Notes: generated from the sequence alone by a model not told the origin. A stretch of DNA of 64,000 nt from Oscillospiraceae bacterium (GCA_009780235.1 WRAK01000001.1:108911-172910), one strand, 5' to 3'; numbered from the stretch's first letter, positions 7,901 to 16,379 are shown. Made by a program: numbers and translations.

Positions 7901-7984
7901 GGGTGCTGCAAAAATTATGATTTTTCTGTTTTCTCCCATGCTTACCGCGGGGAGAAAACATATCTCTTCCTTTTTTGCAACATC
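7901..7984. repeat. MITE-like nested inverted repeat
   Basis: Ends GGGTGCTGCAAAAA and TTTTTTGCAACATC are inverted with one mismatch in the 11-base core. Inside is a 10-bp stem GTTTTCTCCC/GGGAGAAAAC. There is no gene within it. It lies between the yceD promoter and tRNA-Ser. No target duplication is evident. Confidence 0.45.
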
Positions 7985-8046
7985 ACTTCTTATTTTCCCT
8001 CTTGATTTTCTGTTCTATTTTTGCTAACATAGCAGAGAATCGATGC

Positions 8047-8135
8047 GGAAGCGTATCGAAGTGGTCATAACGAGCCGCACTCGAAATGCGGTAGCCCGCA
8101 AGGGCTCGTGGGTTCGAATCCCACCGCTTCCGCCA
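8047..8135 (+). tRNA. tRNA-Ser (anticodon CGA)
   Basis: An 89-base class II tRNA. The acceptor stem pairs GGAAGCG with CGCTTCC, followed by discriminator G and an encoded CCA. The anticodon stem is CCGCA/TGCGG and the loop CTCGAAA gives anticodon CGA, reading UCG. The long variable arm (GCCC-GCAA-GGGC) is typical of serine tRNAs. The T loop is GGGTTCGAATCCC. It is followed at once by a strong terminator and then by conjugative-element relics. Confidence 0.96.
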
Positions 8136-8144
8136 GAAGTATGG

Positions 8145-8177
8145 CAAGCCCACGCTAAAAATTAGCGTGGGCTTTGT
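8145..8177 (+). terminator. terminator after tRNA-Ser
   Basis: Thirteen-bp stem AAGCCCACGCTAA/TTAGCGTGGGCTT with an AAA loop, ten bases past the tRNA end. Confidence 0.85.
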
Positions 8178-8216
8178 CACGTTCAGATATATCAGCTTAT
8201 TACACGGCGACACTAT

Positions 8217-8589
8217 ACACTCCCTAGCACTACGGCTTTCCAAACAATCTCAACCCGGCTATCAGGATAAACACAAACCTTGTCAATATATGTGTCCACC
8301 ATAGAAGAAGATAACCCGGTAGCCGCAAAAACCGTGATGCGCTTAATATCACCCGGTACCACTTGCTCAAGAAAGTCCGTGCGGATATGATGAGTGGCAT
8401 CACATGGTCCTCGTTCCTTGCCACGATTGTTGTAAGTGGACAGTTAAAATAAGTGAGGCTGTGGTTCTTTTGGTTAAAGTGGAACGCCAGATTCCCGCCA
8501 CAAGTTGAGCAGACGAGCAGACCTGCAAACATATTTTTTTCACTTTTCACGGTCTGTCGCACACGGGTTTTTCCATAGTGCTTTTGCAC
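8217..8589 (-). pseudogene. large serine recombinase, C-terminal relic with frameshift
   Basis: The first part reads KSEKNMFAGLLVCSTCGG and then NLAFHFNQKN..TYFNC, the zinc beta-ribbon region of large serine recombinases. After about position 8430 the match continues in another frame (residues like GPCDATHHIRTDFLEQV and later VDTYIDKVCVYPDSRVEIVW), so at least one frameshift and an internal deletion have occurred. The catalytic N-terminal domain is missing. It is not expected to make an active integrase. Together with the adjoining VirD4 fragment it marks a decayed integrative conjugative element beside tRNA-Ser. Confidence 0.75.
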
Positions 8590-8741
8590 CCGCTGCCATC
8601 TCCATGGTATTAATCATTTTCACCAATGTGTTCATGTTGTGCTCGTGCGGTGGCACCTCGTACCAAATATATCTGATAAGAGCCGTCACAAATTTGAGGA
8701 TATCTTTCTCCGACCGAATATACGCAAAAGGGTTTAACCTT
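8590..8741 (-). pseudogene. VirD4/TraG coupling protein fragment
   Basis: Translating the minus strand gives NPFAYIRSEKDILKFVTALI and then RYIWYEVPPHEHNMNTLVKM. This matches the part of VirD4-like conjugative coupling proteins just before and after their ...IYEAP..EQNF-type segment, as found in Tn916- and Tn1549-like elements. A stretch between the two pieces is deleted compared with intact proteins. The fragment runs into the recombinase relic without the genes that normally separate them, so a large deletion joined the two. No start codon or Walker motifs remain. Confidence 0.65.
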
Positions 8742-8808
8742 TGTCAAGGATTTTCAGAAAATTATTTTGGTTGAAAACGAAAAAAAGCCACTATTACTGG
8801 ATTATCCC

Positions 8809-8841
8809 AAAACACTCCGTTCATAAGCGGAGTGTTTTTAC
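8809..8841. terminator. orphan terminator-like hairpin
   Basis: AAAACACTCCG/CGGAGTGTTTTT around an eight-base loop. It lies between the conjugative-element relic and the MerR gene and probably insulates the MerR operon from upstream transcription. Confidence 0.65.
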
Positions 8842-8868
8842 ATTGAGGAAAAACTTTCAAAAACCTAT

Positions 8869-8904
8869 TGACCCTAACCTTACGTCATGGTTTATGATAT
8901 AATT
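8869..8904 (+). promoter_or_regulatory. upstream MerR-type operator/promoter, degenerate
   Basis: TTGACC (8869-8874) and TATGAT (8895-8900) stand 20 bases apart, and AACC..ACGT..GGTT forms an imperfect palindrome in the spacer. TATAAT at 8899 is an alternative -10 but leaves a 24-base spacer. It resembles the second, cleaner site 95 bases downstream. Confidence 0.5.
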
Positions 8905-8964
8905 ATGGTTTAAGGATAGCGCGGCTTCATTCTAAAGTTTCCAAAAATATTTTTCAAAAAAGTC

Positions 8965-8995
8965 TTGAGCCTGACCCTACGTTAGGGTCTATACT
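8965..8995 (+). promoter_or_regulatory. MerR-type promoter with 19-bp spacer and perfect palindrome
   Basis: TTGAGC (8965-8970), a 19-base spacer, TATACT (8990-8995). The spacer holds a perfect dyad GACCCTA-CGT-TAGGGTC (8973-8989). An over-long 19-bp spacer filled by a dyad is the hallmark of promoters that MerR-family activators untwist. It lies immediately upstream of the MerR gene, implying autoregulation and control of the efflux genes. Confidence 0.85.
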
Positions 8996-9017
8996 ATAAA
9001 TCAAGGAGGTCATGAAG

Positions 9018-9830
9018 ATGGACAAATACAAGGCTATACCCGAAGGATACATGACTGTAGGGCAGCTGGCAAAGAAAATGGGCATAACCGTGCGAGCTTT
9101 GCACCATTATGACAAGCAAGGACTGCTCTCGCCGTCGGGCGAAAGCGAAGGCGGCTATAGACTATACAGCGACAAGGATATAGTGATTCTGCACCAAATA
9201 TTGGCTATGAAACACTTGGGCTTCTCGCTGGAGGATATAAAAACCCATCTTGTGTCATTAGATACACCTAACGACGTTGCAAAGGCACTTGCGGAACACG
9301 CCGCCGCTATACGCAGTAAATTAGAGTCGCTAACCAATACGTTAGTAGCGGTTGAGGTGCTTAAAGAAGAAGTTATGAGGATGCAGTCGGTTGATTTTAA
9401 GAAGTACGCTGACATCGTGGCTCAACTACAAATGAAACATGAGCATTACTGGACTATCAAGCACTTTGACAGCGATGTGTTAGACGGTATACGCTCAAAA
9501 GTCGCCTATAGTCCTGATGGCTTTGCCGGAATTTTCGAGCCGCTTAGAAAACTTCAACTTGAAGCGATAGATATGCACGAAGCAGGTATAGCCCCCGATA
9601 GCGAGAAAGGACAAGACCTTGCGAGTAGGCTTTGGGGCGAAATTCAAAAAATCACAGGCGGAGATGCAGAGATGCTTGCAAAATTCGAAGAGTCTTTGAC
9701 AAAGATGGGCGAGGACGAAGAAGGTCTTGCCACTATGGATGAAGCCGAAAAAGAAAAACTCATGATTGCAAGTGATTATATGCACCAAGTATTAGTGATT
9801 TATTTAGCTAAAAATGAAGGAGGCAATTAA
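9018..9830 (+). CDS. MerR family transcriptional regulator
   Basis: Predicted ligand-responsive activator of the adjacent MATE exporter. The start chosen is the ATG at 9018, eight bases after GGAGG; an ATG at 9012 is too close. The protein has 270 residues. The winged-helix MerR domain covers about residues 10-80 (YMTVGQLAKKMGITVRALHHYDKQGL, in two stretches, and GGYRLYSDKDI). A coiled segment and a ~150-residue C-terminal effector domain rich in acidic and helical segments follow. The latter may be TipAS-like, but that is a weak assignment. Codon use is more AT-rich than that of flanking genes, consistent with transfer. Confidence 0.92.
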   Translation: MDKYKAIPEGYMTVGQLAKKMGITVRALHHYDKQGLLSPSGESEGGYRLYSDKDIVILHQILAMKHLGFSLEDIKTHLVSLDTPNDVAKALAEHAAAIRSKLESLTNTLVAVEVLKEEVMRMQSVDFKKYADIVAQLQMKHEHYWTIKHFDSDVLDGIRSKVAYSPDGFAGIFEPLRKLQLEAIDMHEAGIAPDSEKGQDLASRLWGEIQKITGGDAEMLAKFEESLTKMGEDEEGLATMDEAEKEKLMIASDYMHQVLVIYLAKNEGGN

Positions 9831-9831
9831 A

Positions 9832-11253
9832 ATGGAAGATAGGAATTTATCAGTAACGCCGGAAGCATCAAAAGAAGAATCGCAACTGGATAAGCCGATA
9901 ACAGGCGGACTTATCATGAAATTTGCACTTCCCACGATTTTCGCAATCTTAGTATTGCACACATTCGCTATTGTAGACGGCATATTTGCCATGCGCGCCC
10001 TTGGCATGGAGTCTATGGCAGCGATAGCCATATTTACGCCATTATTTACGATTGTTATGGCAGTAGGAATGTTTTTCGCTGCAGGCGGTAGTGCAGTTAT
10101 CGTAAAAAAACTAGGCGAAGGCAAACCAGATGAAGCAAGACAAAACTATACATTTATAAGCATTTTGTCCAGTATTATCATGTTAGTCCTATCAGCTTTA
10201 ATAGCAATATTTCCAAGTGCCGTACTTGGCATCTTAGGTGCGAACTACGAGATATATGACCTTGCAACAACCTATTTGCGTATTGCAGTATGGGCGTTCC
10301 CATTCATGGCGGTAGGGCAAGTATTTAACGCTTTTTTGATTGCAGACGGCAAGCCAGGGCTTGGCATGGGTATCAGTATTTTTGGTACGATTATCGGTGC
10401 GGCAGGCAATTATGTAGTGCTATTTGTTTTTGATATGGGCATCTATGCTCTGGCATGGACAACGATTCTCGGTACAGGCATCACAACCATATGGTATTTC
10501 ATCGTGTTCTTGCGCAACAAGACGGGCAACTTCCGCTTTGCAAAACCGTCAATTGACGGCATAACTTTTGGCTTGCTCCTCATAAATGGTTTCTCGGTAG
10601 GCGCACCCGTGGCGGCCGGCTCAATTATGATGACTGTTCAAAACAATATACTTGTAGGTTTGCCCGGTATAGGCGCAATGGGTATTGCTATAGCAGGTAT
10701 GGTTATGGGTTTGCAGGGTATGCTTGGGCAGGTGTATTTCGGTTATTTGCAAGGCATAGGCGGCTTGCTATCCTTTAATAACGGCAAGAAAAACTACGAC
10801 AGGCTGAAGCAACTATTTAAGAAAAGTCTTGCTATAATTGCCGTGTTGTCCTTCGTGCTTTTGGCAATAGCCGTTTTATTGGCCGAGCCTTTGATGCGCA
10901 TATACCTGCCGTCGCTTACAGACCCAGGGGAAATCTTTATGCGTGAGCTTGCTGTGAGAGGACTTCGCATTGTATCGATTGGTTTTGTCGTGGTGGGCTT
11001 CAATTCACTTTTTACAGGGATTTTTACAGCTCTGTCTAAGGGGCATATATCTACAGTTCTCTCGCTCACATTTATACTTGCGTTTAATACGCCGCTCATT
11101 ATTTTGCTACCACGCTGGTTTGATATGGATGGCGTGTGGATGGCATTGCCAATAGCAGTCGGACTTGCGTTCATTATGTCCACGGCGGCTGTGTTAATCT
11201 TCGGCAAGAAATATAAATTTTTAGGAAAAGAAGAAGGGGGTATTCACGCATGA
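9832..11253 (+). CDS. MATE family efflux transporter
   Basis: Cation-coupled multidrug exporter of the MATE family in the inner membrane, 473 residues. The ATG at 9832 follows GGAGG at eight bases and lies one base after the MerR stop, so the two genes are cotranscribed. About twelve hydrophobic segments are visible, arranged as two six-helix halves starting at PITGGLIMKFALPTIFAIL and again at GITFGLLLINGFSVGAP. The MerR neighbour and its long-spacer promoter suggest drug-inducible expression. The substrate cannot be read from sequence. Composition is AT-rich compared with the core genes. Confidence 0.93.
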   Translation: MEDRNLSVTPEASKEESQLDKPITGGLIMKFALPTIFAILVLHTFAIVDGIFAMRALGMESMAAIAIFTPLFTIVMAVGMFFAAGGSAVIVKKLGEGKPDEARQNYTFISILSSIIMLVLSALIAIFPSAVLGILGANYEIYDLATTYLRIAVWAFPFMAVGQVFNAFLIADGKPGLGMGISIFGTIIGAAGNYVVLFVFDMGIYALAWTTILGTGITTIWYFIVFLRNKTGNFRFAKPSIDGITFGLLLINGFSVGAPVAAGSIMMTVQNNILVGLPGIGAMGIAIAGMVMGLQGMLGQVYFGYLQGIGGLLSFNNGKKNYDRLKQLFKKSLAIIAVLSFVLLAIAVLLAEPLMRIYLPSLTDPGEIFMRELAVRGLRIVSIGFVVVGFNSLFTGIFTALSKGHISTVLSLTFILAFNTPLIILLPRWFDMDGVWMALPIAVGLAFIMSTAAVLIFGKKYKFLGKEEGGIHA

Positions 11254-11591
11254 CAAACGGAAACCAAAACTCATTAAAAGAGGGTTCGGCTATAGACAAA
11301 AGGCTGATGAAACAGGCAAGAGAGCGGGTCGAAACAAGGGGATTTCTCAAATGGATGCTCGGGCTTGGTGCTCTGATAAGCATTTGTAAAACTATCCTGT
11401 GGTTTGTTATTGGCAACGGCGAGAGATTCTGGCCGGGGCATTTCATGGCAGGTTGGGCGTTTATGATGATTATTCTTCTCATCGTATTTGCACCAACGCT
11501 GTTAAGTAGAAGCAGTAGCAACCGCAACAAAAATGATACCAAAATTATGGATGAGTATGAGAAACTGAAAAGAGAACTGGAAATTACTTAA
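11250..11591 (+). CDS. small two-helix membrane protein
   Basis: A 113-residue protein whose ATG overlaps the MATE stop codon (ATGA), so it is translationally coupled to the exporter. Two hydrophobic segments (WMLGLGALISICKTILWFVIG in two parts near residues 35-55, and AGWAFMMIILLIVFAPTLL near 67-85) are flanked by basic N-terminal and mixed C-terminal tails with a short coiled-coil-like end (MDEYEKLKRELEIT). The layout resembles 2TM-domain proteins. It may be an accessory subunit of the exporter, but that is inference from position only. A strong terminator follows. Confidence 0.75.
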   Translation: MTNGNQNSLKEGSAIDKRLMKQARERVETRGFLKWMLGLGALISICKTILWFVIGNGERFWPGHFMAGWAFMMIILLIVFAPTLLSRSSSNRNKNDTKIMDEYEKLKRELEIT

Positions 11592-11616
11592 TTGGATTCG
11601 TATTAAAAAGAACTGC

Positions 11617-11656
11617 AAAACAGCCGTCAACTGTATGCTATTGACGGCTGTTTTGT
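11617..11656 (+). terminator. terminator of the MerR-MATE operon
   Basis: Fourteen-bp stem AAAACAGCCGTCAA/TTGACGGCTGTTTT with a ten-base loop, then GTTT. Confidence 0.9.
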
Positions 11657-11962
11657 TTATTTAAGCTCTATCTCGCTACCTCTTGAGTTCTTGTCGGCAG
11701 TACCCTTTGCGGCTCATCATGCCCTAGTGTTTGCAGGGGTTGCAGTAGAATCCCCTAAGACCCCCCGCACCAAGATAAATACGCCAAGCCTGCACCGGGA
11801 AAATCCGGGCGCAGGCTTTGGCTTTACAGGGGGGCGATTACAAGCGTGGTTGCAAGTCCAAAAAATTTGACATACCAAGCTGTCCGTGATAAACTAACAA
11901 AGTTGTGCAGACTAATGAAAAAAGAGTGTGCAACCATTTTTCAGTAAGGGGATAAGAAGGGC
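11657..11962. other. gene-free gap before the P-type ATPase
   Basis: No supported gene. It contains an imperfect hairpin AAGCCTGC..GGGAAAATCC..GCAGGCTT near 11789-11820 and a purine/pyrimidine-biased GCAGGGGTTGCAG tract. It may be remnant conjugative-element end sequence, but I cannot prove that. No promoter with both hexamers was recognised for the ATPase. Confidence 0.4.
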
Positions 11963-14638
11963 ATGGAAAACGAATTTTATGCGAAAAGCATAGAAGAAAT
12001 ACTGGCTTTCGCAAAAACTGACACGCGGGGTCTCACCGTAGCTGAGGCCGAGGCACGTTTGGCGCGAGACGGGAAAAACGAACTGCAGGGAGCCAAAAAA
12101 GTTCCGGCGTGGATGCGTTTTGTAAAACAACTCAAGCACATCATGATGATTGTGCTGTTTATCGCCATGGTCTTAACGGCTGCTACGTCGATTATGGATC
12201 CGGAAAACCAGAAATGGATTGGCGTGGGCCTGATTGCTCTGATTATCCTTGTGAACGCAAGCATCGGATTCTTCCAAGAAAACCAAGCGGAAAAATCGGT
12301 TGAAGCCCTGAAGAAAGCCACCAAACCCTTTGCGAGAGTGTTGCGCGGCGGAGAGGTCATCAGCGTCAAAACGGAAGACCTCGTAGTCGGTGACGTTGTT
12401 CTAATCGAAGCGGGCGACATTGTTCCCGCTGATTTGCGGCTGATTGAGACCGCGAGCCTCATGATTGAAGAGGCGGCTCTCACCGGCGAGTCCGTACCTG
12501 TGGAAAAAGGAACGGATGCGGTATTGGGTGAGGACTTGGCACTCGGCGATATGAAAAACATTGCTTTCATGAGCGGTATCATTACATACGGCCGCGGGCG
12601 GGGCGTTGTTGTCGCTGTCGGGATGCAAACACAGCTCGGTATCATCGCGGGGCATCTCGCTTGTGAGAAAACACCGCCGACGCCGCTCACCGTCAGCCTG
12701 AACAAAACCATGCGCATTATTACTGCGATTGCGGGCCTGCTTGCAGCCTTCATCTTCCTGATGCGTGCGCTTTCGGGAGACTCGCTCATCGACAGCATGT
12801 TAATCACCGTCGCCATCGCTGTCTGTGCCATCCCCGAGGCGATTCCGATTTGCATCTCTGTAACCATGTCACTCGGTGTGCAGCGGATGAGTAAACGCAA
12901 AGCAATTGTGCGGAATCTGCCCGCAATTGAAACCTTGGGCAGTACCCAAATCATCTGCTCGGACAAAACCGGCACCATCACCTTGAACAAGATGACCGTA
13001 ACCGCCGTCTACCCGGACGAAGATGCGCCCGAGGAAGACCACAAGAGAATGTACGATTGCATGATTTTATGCAACGACACACACGCCAAATACACGGACG
13101 ACGGCGCGTTGGAAACCATCGGAGACCCGACGGAAGCCGCTCTGGTTCACTATGGCTATACATTCGGGCTGAAAAAGCACGAAGTAGAGCAGGCAAATCC
13201 CCGGAAAGACGAACTGCCCTTCGACAGCGGCAGAAAAATGATGTCAACCGTGAATCAGACGGAAGACGGCCTCATCATGTACACAAAAGGTGCATTTGAA
13301 ATCCTCAAAACGCATTGCAGCCATATCTTAGACCACGGAAAAGTCCGCCCCATAACGGACGAGGACGTGGCGAGACTGAATGCGGAAGCCGTCGGCTTCG
13401 CAAAGCAAGCTCTGCGTGTGTTGGGCTATGCGTACAAGCCGTTTGAAGCGGGGAAGAAGCTGACAGCGGCAGACGAGGATGACCTCATCTTTATCGGCTT
13501 CTCCGGCCTGATTGACCCGCCGCGTGAAGAAGTCCTCCACAGCGTACAAACCTGTAAAGATGCCGGCATCATGACAGTTATGATTACCGGCGACCACCGC
13601 GATACTGCCTATGCAATCGCAAAACAGGTCGGCATCGCGGAAGACGAAGCGCAAGTGATAACGGGCGCGGAGCTGCGCAAAATGTCTGACGAACAACTTG
13701 CCGAACAAGTTTTGGGCTACCGTGTCTACGCCCGTGTCAACCCTGAGGACAAGCTGCGCATCGTCAAATCCCTCAAGTCCCTGAATAAAATCGTCGCCAT
13801 GACGGGCGACGGCGTGAACGACGCACCGAGCATCAAAGCCGCCGATATCGGCATCGGCATGGGCATCTCCGGCACGGAGGTCACAAAAGGGGCGGCGGAT
13901 GTTATCTTAACCGATGACAACTTCGCAACGATAGAATCCGCCGTCGAAGAGGGACGGCGTACATACAGTAACATCCTGAAGATTATCATCTATCTCGTGT
14001 CTCTGAGTATCGCCGAAATCGTGCTCCTCACGACCTTTATTGCCGTGTTCAGGCTTCCCTTCTTTAACCCCTTGCTGATTTTGTGGATTAACGTCGTCAC
14101 AGACACCCTGCCCGCAATCGCGCTGGGTTCCCTGCCGCCCGAACATGATATTATGAAGCAAAAACCGAATGCGGTAGGCGGAAGTTTGTTCAGGGGCACG
14201 ACAGGTGTTACCATTCTGGTCCACTCCGTGTTCCAAAGCTTGGTTGTGTTCACCGTCTACTTCTTGGGCTATTTCGTATTTGAGTGGGAGCCAATCGTCG
14301 CAATCACCATGAGCTACGTGGTGCTCGGCACGGTGGAAACCGTTCATCCGTTTAACCTGATTCACTACAAAAAGTCTGTGTTCAAGTCTAAGCCTTTCCA
14401 AAGCAGAGCCTTAAATCTGGCGGTCTTATCGACGGTTGTTCTCGTGGTCGGAAGCCTCGTGCTGCCGATTCCGGCATTCCAAAATGCACTCGGAATCGCG
14501 CCGATTTCGCTGTCCCAATGGGGCATAGCCGTCGCTGCGGGTGTTACGATTATTCCCATGATAGAAATTTACAAGATTTTCAAGAGACGATATTATGCCG
14601 CGCAAGAGAAAAAAGGCTGTGACCGCCGGATGGTATAA
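11963..14638 (+). CDS. cation-transporting P-type ATPase, calcium type
   Basis: Membrane pump of the P2A/PMCA-like class, 891 residues. The order of domains is canonical: N-terminal cation-ATPase domain (residues 1-75), actuator motif LTGESVPVEK near 173, phosphorylation site SDKTGT near 332, nucleotide-binding KGAFE near 435, and hinge TGDGVNDAPSIKAADIGI near 611, followed by four or more C-terminal helices. The ion-binding helix M4 reads CAIPEAIP where calcium pumps usually have AAIPEGLP, so ion specificity is uncertain. GGGCATG precedes the start with a weak ribosome site. It stands alone and ends in a strong terminator. Confidence 0.93.
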   Translation: MENEFYAKSIEEILAFAKTDTRGLTVAEAEARLARDGKNELQGAKKVPAWMRFVKQLKHIMMIVLFIAMVLTAATSIMDPENQKWIGVGLIALIILVNASIGFFQENQAEKSVEALKKATKPFARVLRGGEVISVKTEDLVVGDVVLIEAGDIVPADLRLIETASLMIEEAALTGESVPVEKGTDAVLGEDLALGDMKNIAFMSGIITYGRGRGVVVAVGMQTQLGIIAGHLACEKTPPTPLTVSLNKTMRIITAIAGLLAAFIFLMRALSGDSLIDSMLITVAIAVCAIPEAIPICISVTMSLGVQRMSKRKAIVRNLPAIETLGSTQIICSDKTGTITLNKMTVTAVYPDEDAPEEDHKRMYDCMILCNDTHAKYTDDGALETIGDPTEAALVHYGYTFGLKKHEVEQANPRKDELPFDSGRKMMSTVNQTEDGLIMYTKGAFEILKTHCSHILDHGKVRPITDEDVARLNAEAVGFAKQALRVLGYAYKPFEAGKKLTAADEDDLIFIGFSGLIDPPREEVLHSVQTCKDAGIMTVMITGDHRDTAYAIAKQVGIAEDEAQVITGAELRKMSDEQLAEQVLGYRVYARVNPEDKLRIVKSLKSLNKIVAMTGDGVNDAPSIKAADIGIGMGISGTEVTKGAADVILTDDNFATIESAVEEGRRTYSNILKIIIYLVSLSIAEIVLLTTFIAVFRLPFFNPLLILWINVVTDTLPAIALGSLPPEHDIMKQKPNAVGGSLFRGTTGVTILVHSVFQSLVVFTVYFLGYFVFEWEPIVAITMSYVVLGTVETVHPFNLIHYKKSVFKSKPFQSRALNLAVLSTVVLVVGSLVLPIPAFQNALGIAPISLSQWGIAVAAGVTIIPMIEIYKIFKRRYYAAQEKKGCDRRMV

Positions 14639-14660
14639 GGGCTGGTCGTAAAATGAAACA

Positions 14661-14706
14661 AAAAAACCGAACCCGTAGCCGAAAGGCAATGGGTTCGGGT
14701 TTTTTG
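14661..14706 (+). terminator. terminator of the P-type ATPase gene
   Basis: AAAAAACCGAACCC pairs perfectly with GGGTTCGGGTTTTTT, about 22 bases after the stop codon. Confidence 0.92.
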
Positions 14707-14818
14707 CATGGAACGCCCATTTCTCTGTCCCCTTGGCTGCTAACCGATCCGAGACCGGGGGCTCACGCCGGAAGTATACTCCACGGCGTCCAAAATTGCA
14801 CGACCAACGGATATTCAT

Positions 14819-14938
14819 CTCGCCGCCGTGACTCAGCATAATCTCCTCGAACTGCGTCCGTGTCCCGCTGCCGACCTCACGCGGAATGAGCGGTACAAGC
14901 CGGACAATTCCTCAACGGGAATCGTTTTACGGCCGCTA
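14819..14938 (-). pseudogene. possible periplasmic-binding-protein-like relic
   Basis: The minus strand reads KTIPVEELSGLY in one frame and then LVPLIPREVGSGTRTQFEEI in the next. The motif REVGSGTR followed by F-E-E is typical of PstS/ModA-like substrate-binding domains. The frame break, the missing ends and the lack of a start codon make it a decayed fragment if real. It is short, so coincidence is possible. Confidence 0.35.
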
Positions 14939-15165
14939 AAGGATAGTCATTTATAGTTGATTCACATGGAGAGGTGTGGTACTATTGAAACCTAATGTGT
15001 TGCGTGTGCCGATTATGCTCATGCTTAGTAGCGGCATCTTGCTTCTGCGCACAAAATATAAGAGGGAAGAGGTTCTGTTGCTCCGCGCGGCAGGTTTCGG
15101 TTCTCTTGGGGTGTTGTCTATACTATTCCGGGGGGCTTGCAGAAACCCTCTAAGGAGGTTTTTCT
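14939..15165. other. gap upstream of the alcohol dehydrogenase
   Basis: No gene I can support. A hydrophobic open frame on the plus strand lacks a ribosome site and overlaps the dehydrogenase. TATACT at 15118-15123 is a possible -10 without a good -35. An AAGGAGG ribosome site precedes the next start. Confidence 0.4.
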
Positions 15166-16374
15166 ATGTCAAGTCTGAAAACAGCATATTACCGCACATT
15201 CCAAGCCGTATTCAACATCGGCGCACGGGTATTGCCTTGGCGCAAAGCGGCTGTCGTGAGCGGAGCGGGGGCGATAGAAAAAATCCCCGCACTACTTTCG
15301 GAGCTTAAGGTGGCAAAACCCCTTGTCGTGACCGACCCCGGTCTGATGGCCGTGGGTGTCGCGCCGCAGATACTCAAAATACTGGAGGAGAATAAGGTCT
15401 CCTTCGCCTTGTTTGCCGAGGTGGAGGCGAATCCCTCCGTCAACACGGTCAACGCAATCTACGACTTGTATCGGGAGAGCGGTTGTGACGGCGTAATCGC
15501 TATCGGCGGCGGCTCGCCCATGGATGCGGCCAAGGCCGCCGCGGCACGGGTGGTGCGCCCGCGTAAAACTGTCGGGCAGCTCGGCGGTTTGCTCCGTGTG
15601 CGGCGGAAACTGCCGCCTTTCATCGCAGTCCCCACCACCGCCGGAACGGGTAGTGAGACCACCATTGCCGCCCTGATTACGGACACGGAGACACACTACA
15701 AATACGCCATCATGGACCTCAGTCTGATTCCGCGCTATGCCGTGCTCGATCCGGCTCTCACGGTCGGCCTCCCGCCGAGCATCACCGCTGCCACAGGGAT
15801 GGACGCGCTGACTCACGCTGTCGAGGCATACCTCTGTTGGACATACAACACCAAGGAGAGCATCCGCTTCGCCGAAGAGGCCGTGGAGATGATTTTCCGG
15901 AATCTGCCAAAGGCCTACGCAGACGGCGGCAACCTTGAAGCGCGAACACAGATGCTCATCGCCTCCTACAAGGCGGGCTTTGCCTTCACGAGAGCCGGGG
16001 TCGGCAACATACACGCCGTCGCCCACACATTAGGCGGCCTGTACAACACCCCGCACGGCCTCGCCAACGCCGTGATTCTGCCGATTGTGTTGGAAGACTA
16101 CGGCAAAAAAATATACCCGAAACTCGCTCGGCTCGCCGCCATCGCCGGAGTGGCCACAGGCGGAGGAGAGGAGGCCGACGCAAAAGCGTTCATCGCGGCG
16201 ATTCGGCAGTTTAACGCGGATATGGATATCCCCGCGGGATTTGATTTTATCCTCGATAAAGATATCCCGGAGATGGCCCGCAGGGCAGGAAAGGAAGCGA
16301 ATCCGATTTATCCCGTGCCGGTTGTGTATGACAGGGCGCGGTATATTGCGGTGATTGAGAAAGTGCGGGTGTAG
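15166..16374 (+). CDS. iron-containing alcohol dehydrogenase
   Basis: Group III NAD(P)-dependent alcohol dehydrogenase of 402 residues, likely reducing an aldehyde or oxidising an alcohol in fermentation. The nucleotide-binding loop GGGSPMDAAKAAA lies near residues 110-122. The metal-ligand motifs are GMDALTHAVEAYL near 208-220, NIHAVAHTLGG near 281-291 and NTPHGLANA near 295-303, so all expected Asp and His ligands are present. AAGGAGG precedes the ATG. It is monocistronic between a weak upstream region and a terminator. Substrate not inferable. Confidence 0.93.
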   Translation: MSSLKTAYYRTFQAVFNIGARVLPWRKAAVVSGAGAIEKIPALLSELKVAKPLVVTDPGLMAVGVAPQILKILEENKVSFALFAEVEANPSVNTVNAIYDLYRESGCDGVIAIGGGSPMDAAKAAAARVVRPRKTVGQLGGLLRVRRKLPPFIAVPTTAGTGSETTIAALITDTETHYKYAIMDLSLIPRYAVLDPALTVGLPPSITAATGMDALTHAVEAYLCWTYNTKESIRFAEEAVEMIFRNLPKAYADGGNLEARTQMLIASYKAGFAFTRAGVGNIHAVAHTLGGLYNTPHGLANAVILPIVLEDYGKKIYPKLARLAAIAGVATGGGEEADAKAFIAAIRQFNADMDIPAGFDFILDKDIPEMARRAGKEANPIYPVPVVYDRARYIAVIEKVRV

Positions 16375-16379
16375 AAATA

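Noticed and set aside
7983..8243. Minus-strand 86-residue frame over the tRNA
   Set aside because: It is the antisense translation of tRNA-Ser and its terminator; no ribosome site.
8505..8774. Plus-strand 89-residue frame
   Set aside because: It runs opposite to the VirD4 and recombinase relics, which explain the same bases better.
14976..15308. Plus-strand 110-residue hydrophobic frame
   Set aside because: No ribosome site, poor start, and its second half overlaps the alcohol dehydrogenase in another frame.
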